A stretch of 64,000 nt of DNA from CAWGJF01 sp963715745 (GTDB taxonomy: Bacteria > Bacteroidota > Ignavibacteria > Ignavibacteriales > Ignavibacteriaceae). Every line of letters begins with the position of its first letter. The first letter of the stretch is position 1. The notes below the pieces were generated by a model. It ran no database searches. It saw only the letters and a list, made by a program, of their open reading frames with translations, and was not told the origin of the DNA. The stretch covers positions 2,108,001-2,172,000 of the forward strand of contig OY970271.1 in assembly GCA_963715745.1 (NCBI GenBank). The letters are read 5' to 3'. Below, piece by piece: positions 9,081 through 17,950 of this stretch. The translations under genes were made by a program, and so were the position numbers.

Positions 9081-10271
9081 TTAAATTAATCCTACTGTTT
9101 TTCCGGCTTCTTCAAATATGTGTAACAGTTCATCAAGATGTTCTTTTTTATGTGTCGCCATATAGCTGGTTCTCATCATCTGTCTTCCTTCAGGAACGCC
9201 GGGTGAAATAAACACGTTTACAAAAACTCCGTTATCATAAAGTAATTTCCACATTTTGAATGCAAGCTCGTCATTCCCAACTATTACGGGAACAATTCCA
9301 GTTCTTCCTTCAATAATTTTAAATCCTTTGGCTTTAAGATTTGTTCTTATATAGTTTGCATTGTCCAAAAGTTTTTGAACTCTTTCGGGTTCTTTTTCAA
9401 GAATGTCAAGCGCTGCAAGTGCTGATGCAACTGATGCAGGTGTGGGTGAAGCACTAAATATTAATGCGGGTGAGAAATGTTTGATAAAATTAATAACTCT
9501 TTCAGGACCGGCGACAAATCCACCAAGTGAAGCAAAAGTTTTGCTGAATGTCCCCATTGTCATATCAATTTCTTTTTCCAGCCCAAATTCACTTGCAGTT
9601 CCTCTTCCACCTTTCCCGATTACACCAACTGCATGTGCATCGTCAATCATTATTCTTGCATTATTATCCTTAGCAATCTTATTCATTTTGGGAAGGTCAA
9701 CAATTTCACCTCCGGTACTGAAAACACCATCACTTACAATTAATTTTGGTACTTCTTTTGGAATTTTTTCTATTACCTTCTGCAAATCATCCATATCATT
9801 GTGCTTGTATCTGGCCATGTTTGCCATAGCTCCCTTGGCCATCAAATTTCCGGCAACAATGCAAGCATGATTATCTTTGTCAGAAACAACATATTCATTT
9901 CTTCCTACAAGTGTCGGGATAACACCTTGTGCAGTTTGGTAGCCTGTTGAAAAAAGTAAAACAGATTCGGCATTAAAAAATTTTGCTAATCTCTCTTCCA
10001 TTTCAATATGAAGATCAAGTGTTCCTGTAAGATAACGGGAGCCTGAACATCCTGTACCGTATTTTTCAACAGCTTTTATGGCAGCTTCTTTCACTTTAGG
10101 ATGACCGGTTAAACCAAGATAGTTGTTTGAACCAGCCATAATAATTCTTTTTCCCTCTATTTGAACAATAGGACCCTCATTTTCTTCAATTGGCCGGAAG
10201 TAAGGGTATACCCCCATTGCTTTAACTTCGTCTGCACGCTTGAAGTCAAAGCATTTCTTAAATAGATCCAA
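9081..10271 (-). CDS. spt: Serine palmitoyltransferase / alpha-oxoamine synthase
   Basis: A PLP enzyme of 396 aa, the usual length. It shows the alpha-oxoamine synthase order: SNNYLGLTGHPKV, GTGCSGSRYLTGT, DKDNHACIV, then DDAHAVGVIG for cofactor binding, and the Schiff-base lysine in TFSKTFASLGGFVAG. The family includes serine palmitoyltransferase and 2-amino-3-ketobutyrate CoA ligase, which sequence alone separates poorly. The neighbouring GNAT and NAD-dependent reductase genes favour serine palmitoyltransferase, which condenses serine with an acyl-CoA or acyl-ACP as the first step to ceramide. The start is TTG at 10271, supported by an AGGAGG Shine-Dalgarno 5 nt upstream. It is divergent from the reductase across 109 bp. 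Confidence 0.85.
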   Translation of the reverse strand: MDLFKKCFDFKRADEVKAMGVYPYFRPIEENEGPIVQIEGKRIIMAGSNNYLGLTGHPKVKEAAIKAVEKYGTGCSGSRYLTGTLDLHIEMEERLAKFFNAESVLLFSTGYQTAQGVIPTLVGRNEYVVSDKDNHACIVAGNLMAKGAMANMARYKHNDMDDLQKVIEKIPKEVPKLIVSDGVFSTGGEIVDLPKMNKIAKDNNARIMIDDAHAVGVIGKGGRGTASEFGLEKEIDMTMGTFSKTFASLGGFVAGPERVINFIKHFSPALIFSASPTPASVASALAALDILEKEPERVQKLLDNANYIRTNLKAKGFKIIEGRTGIVPVIVGNDELAFKMWKLLYDNGVFVNVFISPGVPEGRQMMRTSYMATHKKEHLDELLHIFEEAGKTVGLI

Positions 10272-10380
10272 AGTTCCTCCTAGGATATGGTAAGATGCGA
10301 ATAATAATTGATGAAGATTTTTGTTAAATTTTGAAATAAAATGTATAACTAAATAGAGTTAAAAGCAATAAAAAACTAAA

Positions 10381-11373
10381 ATGAATTCATCTCCAATTTC
10401 AGTAGTTACCGGTGCAAATGGATTTGTAGGAAGTCATCTTGTTGATAATTTATTAAGTAAAGGTCACAAGGTAAGATGTCTGGTAAGAAAATCAAGTAAA
10501 TTAAGATGGCTCGAAGGAAAAGATGTAGAAATATTTGATTGTGGATTATGGGATAAAGAGGGAATTGCAAAATCTTTTGAAGGATGTGATTATATATTTC
10601 ATGTTGCCGGAGTTGTGAAATCAAAAAATCCTGAAGGTTATTTTAAAGGTAATGTTGAAGCAACAAAAAACTTACTTGATGTTGTAAAAGAAAATAATAT
10701 TAAACTGAAAAGGTTTATTGTTGTAAGCAGTCAGACTGCTGTCGGGCCATCAATCGGTGAAATACCGGTAAATGAAGAAAGCGAATGTAAACCGATTACA
10801 ACTTATGGCAAAAGTAAACTTGAACAGGAGAAAACAGCACTTTCATATTATCCTGAAATTCCAATAACAATTTGCAGAGCACCGGCAGTTTACGGAGAAA
10901 GGGATACAGAGATATTTATTTATTTCCAGACTTTCAACAAAGGAATTACATCAATTATTGGGTTTGATAAAAAAGTTGTAAGTCTGATTCATGTAATTGA
11001 TTTGGTTGAAGGTATTTATCTTGCTGCCATTAATGAAAAATCAAATGGCCAGATTTATTTTATTAGTTCGGAAAAAGTTTACAATTGGGATGATGTTGGC
11101 AAAATCACTTCTGAAGTTTTAAATAAGAAAGCAATAAAAATTAAAATCCCACACTTCATTGTATTTGCTATTGCAGCAATTGCTCAGTTCTTTGCTATGT
11201 TTAGTTCTAAACCAGCAACTCTAAATATTGAAAAAGCAAAAGATCTTACTCAGCATGCATGGACTTGTGATACTTCAAAAGCAATTAGAGATTTGAGTTA
11301 CAGGCAAAATATCTCAATTGAAGAGGGAATAAAAAGAACTTGTGATTGGTATAAAAAAATGAAGTGGATATGA
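10381..11373 (+). CDS. NAD-dependent epimerase/dehydratase, probable ketosphinganine/ceramide reductase (CerR-like)
   Basis: An extended short-chain dehydrogenase of 330 aa. It has the N-terminal Rossmann motif VTGANGFVGSHL (residues 9-20), an HVAG segment, and the catalytic triad region with SSQTA and the YGKSK motif (Tyr and Lys). Known: in bacterial ceramide clusters the 3-keto group is reduced by an enzyme of this family (CerR). Inference: the divergent position next to Spt and the GNAT ceramide synthase gives this gene that role. A hydrophobic helix near residue 265 (FIVFAIAAIAQFFAMF) could bring it to the membrane, where the lipid substrate sits. Other NAD-sugar or steroid-type substrates cannot be excluded from sequence. 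Confidence 0.78.
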   Translation: MNSSPISVVTGANGFVGSHLVDNLLSKGHKVRCLVRKSSKLRWLEGKDVEIFDCGLWDKEGIAKSFEGCDYIFHVAGVVKSKNPEGYFKGNVEATKNLLDVVKENNIKLKRFIVVSSQTAVGPSIGEIPVNEESECKPITTYGKSKLEQEKTALSYYPEIPITICRAPAVYGERDTEIFIYFQTFNKGITSIIGFDKKVVSLIHVIDLVEGIYLAAINEKSNGQIYFISSEKVYNWDDVGKITSEVLNKKAIKIKIPHFIVFAIAAIAQFFAMFSSKPATLNIEKAKDLTQHAWTCDTSKAIRDLSYRQNISIEEGIKRTCDWYKKMKWI

Positions 11374-11382
11374 AAATTACAA

Positions 11383-11438
11383 GATTAAAAGATTGCAAAA
11401 TTGAAAGATTAGAAAAATAATCTTGTAATCTTTTAATC
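11383..11438. terminator. Bidirectional hairpin between converging genes
   Basis: Two 20-nt arms (11383-11402 and 11419-11438) pair with a perfect 12-bp outer stem and two imperfect positions. It lies between the reductase and the converging haem lipoprotein gene, so it probably ends both transcripts. The text is A/T-rich and low in complexity. Confidence 0.55.
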
Positions 11439-11448
11439 ATAAACTTTA

Positions 11449-11835
11449 TCAATTATTTTGAGCACCCTCTTCAATCCATGTTCTCACACCATTAACCTGA
11501 TTTTCATTCAAAGCACGATAACCTGCAGGAGGCATTAATGGAAACGGCGGAACATTTCCCTGAATAGTATAAACCAAAACACTGTTATCCGGTTCAGTTG
11601 GAACAACATAATAACCATCAACAAAAGAAAAGTTAGAAAGGTTTGGAAGATTTGAGTCAGAGCTGCCATCGTGACAAGTTACACATTTAACTTCAAATAA
11701 TGGTGCAATGTATTGGGAATAACTAACGTTTGAATCGGGAATGATTACCTTATCGATATTAGTTGAAGTAAGTGTATCATCACAAGCGATGAAAATGAAC
11801 ACGAAAAAAGTTAGTATTATTAAAATAGATCTCAT
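11449..11835 (-). CDS. Small c-type cytochrome lipoprotein
   Basis: A 128-aa exported protein. The N-terminus is a lipoprotein signal with a lipobox ending in IFIAC (Cys 18), followed by acidic residues. A single CVTCH haem-attachment motif lies near residue 52, and a proline-rich PPFPLMPP stretch near residue 100 may supply the axial methionine. The domain resembles the small cytochrome/planctomycete-type C domains often fused to larger enzymes, but here it stands alone. It probably carries electrons at the outer side of a membrane; its partner is unknown. It ends against a hairpin shared with the converging reductase gene. Confidence 0.75.
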   Translation of the reverse strand: MRSILIILTFFVFIFIACDDTLTSTNIDKVIIPDSNVSYSQYIAPLFEVKCVTCHDGSSDSNLPNLSNFSFVDGYYVVPTEPDNSVLVYTIQGNVPPFPLMPPAGYRALNENQVNGVRTWIEEGAQNN

Positions 11836-11946
11836 TACTTAAAATATTTTATAATCTAAATTATTATAAACTAAATAGCCTGTCAATGTAATTACTTTAA
11901 TACCCAACAAGATTTGAAATATTTATTAATACTGCATTAAATCAAA

Positions 11947-11977
11947 TTGACAATAGAACAAAAGATAATTAGTTTTC
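11947..11977 (+). promoter_or_regulatory. Bacteroidota-type promoter for tRNA-Ala
   Basis: TTG (11947-11949, within TTGACA), a 20-nt spacer, and TAGTTTTC (11970-11977), which is 7 of 8 against TAnnTTTG if the last base is counted. It lies 20 bp upstream of the tRNA. The same spacing recurs before the other tRNA and two protein genes. Confidence 0.6.
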
Positions 11978-11997
11978 GAACAGAATTGTGGAAAAAT

Positions 11998-12070
<73 letters not shown>

Positions 12071-12081
12071 CACTTTAACCA

Positions 12082-12114
12082 GGCGTTGCAATAAAATTGT
12101 TCAACGCTTTTTTT
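12082..12114 (+). terminator. Terminator after tRNA-Ala
   Basis: A GCGTTG/CAACGC stem with an inner CAAT/ATTG helix and a 2-nt bulge, followed by seven T. It lies 12 bp after the tRNA end. Confidence 0.8.
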
Positions 12115-12182
12115 ATGAAAACTTTAAAATTTCTTCAGATGTTAAATTCCTCAAGATTGTTTTTATTAAATTCCTTCCATAA

Positions 12183-13547
12183 ATGAATTTACTTCCTGTA
12201 AATAATTATTATCGAAAAATATTAAGAGTTGCCATCCCTGCTATTGCCGGGTTATCTACTCAAATGGTAGTTTCTCTTGTTGATTCAGCAATGGTCGGAC
12301 GACTGGATGAAGCAACCTATGCTCTTGCTGCTATGGGAATTGGAGTACTGGCAACCTGGGCTTTAATTAGTTTTTTCTCGAGCCTTGCTACAGGAATTCA
12401 CGTTGTAGTTGCAAGAAAATATGGTGAAGGGGATTTTGTTTCCTGTGGAGTTGTGTTAAACAATTCAATTCTAATTGCAATTGGAATAGGTGCTATAGTT
12501 GCTGCAGTTGGAGTTTTCTTTACAGATCCGATTGCACACTTGTTTGCCACTGATAATACGGTTGGTGAACTGGCAAGTGACTATTTGCACTACAGGTTTC
12601 TTGGAATTCCTTTTTTCCTGATATCAGTTTCTTACAGAGGTTTCTATTTCGGAATCAACAAAACAAAAATTTTTATGTTTTCCGGAGTTATAACTAATCT
12701 ACTTAATATTATCTTCAACTATACATTGATTTACGGAAACTTTGGTTTCCCCAGAATGGGATTGGCAGGTGCTGGTCTGGGTTCAACACTCGCTACTTCT
12801 TTCGATTTTATTTTTTATACAAGCATAATATTACTTCCTGACTATAGAAAAAAATTTCAAAACTTCAGGCATTTTATAATTGATAAAAATTTAATTAAAA
12901 GTATTGTTAAAATTTCACTACCGGTTTCGTTTCAAAATGTTTTTATACTTATCGGGTTTTTAAGTTTTATTTCAATCACAGGAATAATTGGCATCAAAGA
13001 ACAAGCAGCAACCCAGGCGATTATAAGTACATTATTTATTTCATTTTTACCTTGCTTTGGATTTGGAATTGCTGTTCAAACTTTAGTAGGTAATAATCTT
13101 GGGGCAAAGAAAATAAAGCTTGCAAAAATATATGGCTTCGAAACTGCAAAGGTCGCAACAATTTATACAATTCTGCTTGGAATAATTTTTATTCTCATTC
13201 CTCAGTATGTATTAATCATAATTACTAATGATCAGTCAATTATTGAAACAGCTAAAGGTGCGTTAAGGGTTGCTGGTTTTGCACAAATATTTTATGCAGT
13301 TGGTGTTGTTTTAGCTAATGGATTGCAAGCAGCCGGAAGAACATTTTATGTAATGAGGTCGGAAGTGATAACAAACTTATTAATCTTTGTTCCACTTGCA
13401 TATTTTTTTGGTGTTTATTTGGATTTAGGCTTGACCTGGGCTTGGGTGGCTTTGCCGGTTTATATAGTCTTGTATTCGTTTATGATTTATATAAAATTCA
13501 ATTCTGCGGACTGGTATACTTCAATTTCATTAGAAAAGAAGCAATAA
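12183..13547 (+). CDS. MATE family efflux transporter
   Basis: A 454-aa integral membrane protein with about twelve hydrophobic helices, the standard MATE size. It opens with RVAIPAIAGLSTQMVVSLVDSAMVGRL and carries in the second half the repeat-related QNVFILIGFLSF and FGIAVQTLVGNNLGA segments typical of NorM/DinF-type Na+ or H+ coupled drug exporters. The substrate cannot be predicted. It stands alone between tRNA-Ala and a small secreted protein gene, so it is probably a monocistronic housekeeping or detoxification gene. Confidence 0.9.
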   Translation: MNLLPVNNYYRKILRVAIPAIAGLSTQMVVSLVDSAMVGRLDEATYALAAMGIGVLATWALISFFSSLATGIHVVVARKYGEGDFVSCGVVLNNSILIAIGIGAIVAAVGVFFTDPIAHLFATDNTVGELASDYLHYRFLGIPFFLISVSYRGFYFGINKTKIFMFSGVITNLLNIIFNYTLIYGNFGFPRMGLAGAGLGSTLATSFDFIFYTSIILLPDYRKKFQNFRHFIIDKNLIKSIVKISLPVSFQNVFILIGFLSFISITGIIGIKEQAATQAIISTLFISFLPCFGFGIAVQTLVGNNLGAKKIKLAKIYGFETAKVATIYTILLGIIFILIPQYVLIIITNDQSIIETAKGALRVAGFAQIFYAVGVVLANGLQAAGRTFYVMRSEVITNLLIFVPLAYFFGVYLDLGLTWAWVALPVYIVLYSFMIYIKFNSADWYTSISLEKKQ

Positions 13548-13584
13548 GTTAAGTTTTTATTATTACTTATCTTGCCAAAAAGTA

Positions 13585-13615
13585 TTGACAATAAACTTTA
13601 AGCCCGATATATTTG
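13585..13615 (+). promoter_or_regulatory. Bacteroidota-type promoter, possibly giving a leaderless mRNA
   Basis: TTGACA starting at 13585, 20 nt, then a perfect TATATTTG at 13608-13615. The ATG of the next gene is at 13620, only 5 nt after the -7 element, so transcription should start at or very near the start codon. Confidence 0.6.
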
Positions 13616-13619
13616 CAGT

Positions 13620-14018
13620 ATGAAAATTACAATAAAGAACTTTTTAATTGTTTTATTTGTAATTGCTACTGCATTTGGGGGCGCATACCTGGATTATTTT
13701 CATGGTGAAAGCAGCGGTGATAATGTTCGGCTTGAATGGAAAACAGGAGATGAAAATAACTTAGATCATTTTGCAGTTGAACGTAAAACTCTTCAATCTT
13801 CCTTCACTGAAATAGCTTCAATTGATCCCAAAGGAAGTAATTCAGTATATACTTTTTTAGACCAATCAGTTTATAAACCTACTGATACAATTTTTATTTA
13901 TAGATTGAAGATTGTCGATAATGATAATCAGGTTTCATATTCTTCAGAAATTACGGTTTCACACAGTATCTCGGGTGTAAAACATACCTGGGGCAGCATC
14001 AAAGCTATGTTCAGGTGA
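13620..14018 (+). CDS. Small exported protein with fibronectin III-like fold
   Basis: A 132-aa protein with an N-terminal hydrophobic segment that could be a signal peptide or anchor (FLIVLFVIATAFGGAYL). The rest resembles the beta-sandwich repeats common in Bacteroidota surface proteins: VRLEWKTGDENNLDHFAVERK, then IYRLKIVDNDNQVSYSSEITV. Such domains usually mediate adhesion or act as spacers, but here only one is present and no C-terminal sorting domain is visible. The function is unknown. It precedes the SpoIID gene by 13 bp on the same strand and has a strong predicted promoter immediately upstream. Confidence 0.6.
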   Translation: MKITIKNFLIVLFVIATAFGGAYLDYFHGESSGDNVRLEWKTGDENNLDHFAVERKTLQSSFTEIASIDPKGSNSVYTFLDQSVYKPTDTIFIYRLKIVDNDNQVSYSSEITVSHSISGVKHTWGSIKAMFR

Positions 14019-14031
14019 TAACGGATATTTT

Positions 14032-15324
14032 TTGTCCTACTTATTCCAACCACATCTAAAATTTCCGGCAGTTTTATTTAGAAAAAAAATCTTAATCATT
14101 TTTGTTTTTATTCCTTACCTTTTTTTCATTTCATGTTCATCTTCAAAAAGATTTACCAGCGAAAATGATGCTTCAGTAAATTCAGGAACTAATGCTGAGG
14201 TAATTTCAAAATCCGAAGTAAGGGTTTTGCTCGAAGAGAATTCACCGGCAAGTTTTTTAACAATTCAGAATGAAGTTTATCTTTATAAAGATGATAAAAA
14301 GTTAGCAGTTATTAAAAACGGAAATACAATTCAATGCTATAACGAAAATTATTATTTGAAATTAATTATTCAGGAAAAAGAATTTAAAGGTGATTCTTTT
14401 AAGCTGATTCCTGTTAATGATAATTTTATTCAATTAAACGGAAATAAATACAGAGGAAATATTTTTATTTATCCTGCGGGACAAACAGTTGGAATCATAA
14501 ATCATCTCTCTATTGAGGATTATGTTAAGGGAGTACTTACAAAAGAAATGCCTGTTGGAACCGGAGAACAAAATTTTGAGGCTTTAAAAGCAGTATCAAT
14601 TTGTATAAGAACATATGCAATTAACAGAATTGAAGAAGGGAAGTCTATGTTCGATTTATTTAAAGACACGCGCGATCAGGTGTATGGTGGCTTGGATTCA
14701 GAACATCCATTGGCAAATAAGGCTGTTGATGAAACCAGTAATTTAATTTTGCAATACAAAGGTGAGCCGGCTGTTATTTATTATCATTCAACCTGCGGAG
14801 GAATGACAGAAAGAGCTGATAATGTTTTTACTCAGGAAGAAATACCATACTTAAAAAGTATTGAAGATGGCGATCCTCCTTATTGCTCAATTTCCAATAG
14901 ATTTTCATGGGAAGAAGATTATGAAAATGATGTAATAATTAAAAGATTAATTGATGCAAATCTTCTGGATGAAGGAAACTATTCTGTTGAAGAAATAAAT
15001 ATTAATTCTCGTTTCAATTCCGGAAGAGTTAATGAGCTTGAGTTTCTGGTACAAAATCGTGAAGGATCGGAAAGCTCAGTTAAAATGTACGGCAATTCTA
15101 TAAGAAACATTTTAAAAACTGCCGATGGAACAATGGGATTATGGAGTACTTTATTTGATATTAACCTATCAGCTTCAAAAATAATAATTACCGGTAAAGG
15201 GTTCGGACATGGAGTCGGGCTGTGTCAGTGGGGAGCAATTGGACTTTCCAGGTCTGGTAAATCATATGAAGCAATATTGGAACACTATTATCCAGGAACT
15301 GATGTAGGAAGCCTTAATGATTAA
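14032..15324 (+). CDS. SpoIID/LytB-domain lipoprotein
   Basis: A 430-aa lipoprotein with a lipobox-like FFISCSSS near residue 35. The central SpoIID/LytB domain has IEDYVKGVLTKEMP, EALKAVSICIRTYA, YYHSTCGGMTERAD and, near the end, the conserved ITGKGFGHGVGLCQWGAIGLSRSGKSYEAILEHYYPGT. SpoIID is a lytic transglycosylase that cleaves denuded glycan strands in spore-formers; in non-sporulating bacteria related proteins act on septal or envelope peptidoglycan. The start is TTG at 14032, since no ATG precedes the signal sequence; this choice is not certain. It overlaps the Maf gene by 8 bp, indicating co-translation. Confidence 0.85.
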   Translation: MSYLFQPHLKFPAVLFRKKILIIFVFIPYLFFISCSSSKRFTSENDASVNSGTNAEVISKSEVRVLLEENSPASFLTIQNEVYLYKDDKKLAVIKNGNTIQCYNENYYLKLIIQEKEFKGDSFKLIPVNDNFIQLNGNKYRGNIFIYPAGQTVGIINHLSIEDYVKGVLTKEMPVGTGEQNFEALKAVSICIRTYAINRIEEGKSMFDLFKDTRDQVYGGLDSEHPLANKAVDETSNLILQYKGEPAVIYYHSTCGGMTERADNVFTQEEIPYLKSIEDGDPPYCSISNRFSWEEDYENDVIIKRLIDANLLDEGNYSVEEININSRFNSGRVNELEFLVQNREGSESSVKMYGNSIRNILKTADGTMGLWSTLFDINLSASKIIITGKGFGHGVGLCQWGAIGLSRSGKSYEAILEHYYPGTDVGSLND

Positions 15325-15895
15325 AACAATCATTCCAATTTACCTTGCATCAAAATCGCCCCGAAGAAGAAAATTGCTAAAGCAAATAGGAATTAAGTTT
15401 AAATCATTCTCAGTTGAAATTAATGAAGAACCATTAAAGAATGAATCACCTGTAAATTGTGTTAAAAGATTAGCTGAGGGAAAATTAAACGAAGCTTTGA
15501 ATAAAATTCATAATGGGATTGTAATTACTGCGGACACAATAGTTGTGCTCGAAAATAAAATAATTAACAAACCACTTACCAATATAGAAGCAATTAAATT
15601 TTTAAAGATGTTAAGCGGAAGAGTTCATACAGTTTATACCGGGTTTTGCATTTATAATTCTGTGAATAATAAAAAAGTTTCAGGTTTTGAAAAAACAAAA
15701 GTTGAATTCAGAAAATTGGCTGATGATGAAATTATAGAATATGTTGAGTCGGGCAGTCCTATGGATAAAGCCGGCGCTTATGGCATCCAGGATGATTTTG
15801 GAGCAGTCTTTGTAAAAAGAATAACTGGTTGTTATTATAATGTAGTCGGGCTTCCGCTTACAAAAATTTATGAATCACTTAAGAAGGTAATTTAA
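15317..15895 (+). CDS. maf: Maf-like nucleoside triphosphate pyrophosphatase
   Basis: A 192-aa protein of normal Maf length. It begins with IYLASKSPRRRKLLKQIG, the family signature for nucleotide binding, and continues with ITADTIVVL (catalytic Asp), LSGRVHTVYTGF and DKAGAYGIQ. Maf enzymes hydrolyse dTTP, UTP or modified NTPs and have been linked to septum formation. It overlaps SpoIID upstream and abuts the flippase-like gene downstream, so the three form a cell-envelope operon. Confidence 0.92.
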   Translation: MIKTIIPIYLASKSPRRRKLLKQIGIKFKSFSVEINEEPLKNESPVNCVKRLAEGKLNEALNKIHNGIVITADTIVVLENKIINKPLTNIEAIKFLKMLSGRVHTVYTGFCIYNSVNNKKVSGFEKTKVEFRKLADDEIIEYVESGSPMDKAGAYGIQDDFGAVFVKRITGCYYNVVGLPLTKIYESLKKVI

Positions 15896-16852
15896 GTGAT
15901 TGCAAAACTCAGAAAGAAAATATTTATCTCTATCGCTTTCGGTGGAATGCTGTATCTAGCATTCACTATTTATGCTGATTATCAACAAGTGTTAAATTCA
16001 TTTTCAAAGTTTAACTTTATTCTATTGCCTCTTCTGTTATTTTTATCCTTTCTTAACTATTCAGCAAGATTTTTAAAGTGGGATTTTTATTTATCAATAG
16101 TGGGAATAAAATTAAAAAAGATTGATTCCTTTTCAATTTTTATGAGTGGATTGGTGATGAGTGTTACACCCGGAAAGCTTGGCGAGTTGCTCAAAGCTTA
16201 CCTTGTAAAGGAAGTAAACGGAGATCCAATTAGTAAAACTGCACCTATAATTTTTGCTGAGAGAATAACAGATTTTTTATCCCTGCTTTGCATTTCAATT
16301 ATAGGTGCTATTGTCTACAAATATGGAGGAGAGATTTCCATTTTAGTTGCTGTTTTTTTTATTGCAATAATTGTTGTAATAAGCAATAAAAAAATTGCTC
16401 TGCCATTGCTTGGGGTTCTGGAAAGAATCAGTTTCATAAAAAAATATATTCATAATATTCATACAGCTTATGAAAGTTCATATAAACTTTTAAGAATAAA
16501 ACCTCTTCTGTTGATGACTTTTATAAGCCTGGTTTCCTGGGGGTTTGAATGTATAGGTTACTACCTAATTCTTCGCAATTTTGGAATTGATTTTGGGGTT
16601 TTGTGGGCATCTTTCAGTTATTGTTTTGCTATTATTATTGGTGCAATTTCTATGCTGCCCGGGGGTCTGGGTGTTACCGAAGGTTCACTAACTTATTTTC
16701 TGATTAAAAAAAATATTGCTGCTGATATTTCAGTGACTACAACTTTTATTGTCCGGGTTGTAACTCTTTGGTTTGCAGTATTAGTTGGAATTTTTGCAGT
16801 GACATTTTATCAGAAAAGGTTTGGTAAAATCTCTCTTGAAAATGTTCAATAG
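15896..16852 (+). CDS. Lysylphosphatidylglycerol synthase TM-type (UPF0104) membrane protein
   Basis: A 318-aa polytopic protein beginning at GTG 15896, directly after the Maf stop. It shows the family landmarks: SARFLKWDFYL, MSVTPGKLGELLKAYLV, FAERITDFLSLL and the glycine-rich SMLPGGLGVTEGSL. The family includes the flippase part of MprF and the YbhN/AglD-type proteins, thought to translocate lipids or lipid-linked intermediates; no catalytic lysyl-transfer domain is fused here. A lipid flippase role is inference. It is the third gene of the SpoIID-Maf operon. Confidence 0.85.
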   Translation: MIAKLRKKIFISIAFGGMLYLAFTIYADYQQVLNSFSKFNFILLPLLLFLSFLNYSARFLKWDFYLSIVGIKLKKIDSFSIFMSGLVMSVTPGKLGELLKAYLVKEVNGDPISKTAPIIFAERITDFLSLLCISIIGAIVYKYGGEISILVAVFFIAIIVVISNKKIALPLLGVLERISFIKKYIHNIHTAYESSYKLLRIKPLLLMTFISLVSWGFECIGYYLILRNFGIDFGVLWASFSYCFAIIIGAISMLPGGLGVTEGSLTYFLIKKNIAADISVTTTFIVRVVTLWFAVLVGIFAVTFYQKRFGKISLENVQ

Positions 16853-17032
16853 TTCCTCTATAAGCTAAAATTCATTTCTAAATCCAAAATAATTTTTATG
16901 TATTTTTGTAATGAAAACATTAGTTTTTGTTTTAGGATTTAAGCGGTTTAATGAACAACAGCAATATTTGTAGTAATTTTTGAAATATATTTAAATTTAT
17001 CGATGAAAAAAGGCTATTAGAAGCTGTTTTCC

Positions 17033-17063
17033 TTGATTTTCAGAACCTCTATTGGTATATTCG
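17033..17063 (+). promoter_or_regulatory. Bacteroidota-type promoter for the YtxH gene
   Basis: TTG at 17033-17035, 20 nt, and TATATTCG at 17056-17063 (7 of 8 to TAnnTTTG). The following gene starts at 17098 with an AAAGGAG Shine-Dalgarno. Confidence 0.6.
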
Positions 17064-17097
17064 AAACCCTAATTAACCTAACCAAAGGAGAAAAAAT

Positions 17098-17520
17098 ATG
17101 GCACAGGAAAATAATTTTGGAAAAGGCGTTTTGATTGGATTTCTTACTGGCGGTGCAGTTGGAGCAGTGTTAGGTTTACTATTCGCTCCAAAGAGCGGTA
17201 AGGAATTCAGAGATGATATTAGAAGCCGGTCAGATGAGTACCTGGACGATGCAGAAAAATATATTGCAGAAGCTAAGGATAAAGCAATAGATCTTATTAA
17301 CGAAGGTAAAAAAAGATCTGATAAACTTGTTCAGGATGCTAAATCAAAATCCGAACAGCTTCTTAAAGATGCTGAAAAAGTATTTAATGATGCAAAATCC
17401 AAAACCGGCGAATATGTAAAAACCGGGAAGGAATCAGTAGATCAGAAACGAGAGCAGTTGAAAAGTGCAATCAAAGCTGGTGTTGATGCTTACAAAGAAA
17501 CCAAAAAATCTTCAGATTAA
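17098..17520 (+). CDS. YtxH-domain protein
   Basis: A 140-aa protein with a glycine-rich membrane helix (GVLIGFLTGGAVGAVLGLLFAP) followed by KSGKEFRDDIRSRSDEYLDD. This is the YtxH/gas-vesicle-GvpP-like signature. The rest is a long charged helix rich in Lys, Ala and Asp in a repeating amphipathic pattern, resembling LEA-like or apolipoprotein-like sequences. YtxH proteins are stress-associated in other bacteria, with no defined biochemistry. A strong Shine-Dalgarno (AAAGGAG) precedes the ATG. It is followed after 9 bp by the DUF948 gene, a common pairing. Confidence 0.85.
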   Translation: MAQENNFGKGVLIGFLTGGAVGAVLGLLFAPKSGKEFRDDIRSRSDEYLDDAEKYIAEAKDKAIDLINEGKKRSDKLVQDAKSKSEQLLKDAEKVFNDAKSKTGEYVKTGKESVDQKREQLKSAIKAGVDAYKETKKSSD

Positions 17521-17529
17521 TTTAATTGA

Positions 17530-17913
17530 ATGAGCGCGATTGAAATTTTAACTATCGTTTTATTAGTATTTGCATCTGCACTATGCATTGCTTTAATTAT
17601 TTATATGGGGAGAATTACAACTGCTATTAAGGAAATTCAAAATAGTCTTACAAAAGTCTCCTCAGATATTCAACCTTTAATAACTTCTGTTTCAGATCTT
17701 GCCAATAATTTATCTGAAATAACGGAAGATACAAAGGAACAATTAGAGGTTTCTAAAAGTATAGTTTATAGTGTAAGGGACAGAGTTGATACAATTCTGG
17801 ATCTGGAGGAGAAGGTAAGGGGAGGAATTGAAGAGCCAATAACTGTGATTTTAAAAAGTTTAAAAGCATTCTCTAACGGAGTAACTGCATTTCTAAATTA
17901 CTTTAAAAAATAA
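17530..17913 (+). CDS. DUF948-like membrane-anchored protein
   Basis: A 127-aa protein with one N-terminal transmembrane helix (ILTIVLLVFASALCIALIIYM) followed by a coiled region with regularly spaced Ile/Leu/Val (TTAIKEIQNSLTKVSSDIQPLI). This is the pattern of DUF948, a family often paired with YtxH as here. A role in general stress or envelope organisation is only suggested by that pairing. The C-terminus has a second weakly hydrophobic segment (VILKSLKAFSNGVTAFLNYF). Confidence 0.75.
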   Translation: MSAIEILTIVLLVFASALCIALIIYMGRITTAIKEIQNSLTKVSSDIQPLITSVSDLANNLSEITEDTKEQLEVSKSIVYSVRDRVDTILDLEEKVRGGIEEPITVILKSLKAFSNGVTAFLNYFKK

Positions 17914-17950
17914 TCTTATCTCTATCTACATTGAATCTTAGGAGGGACTC

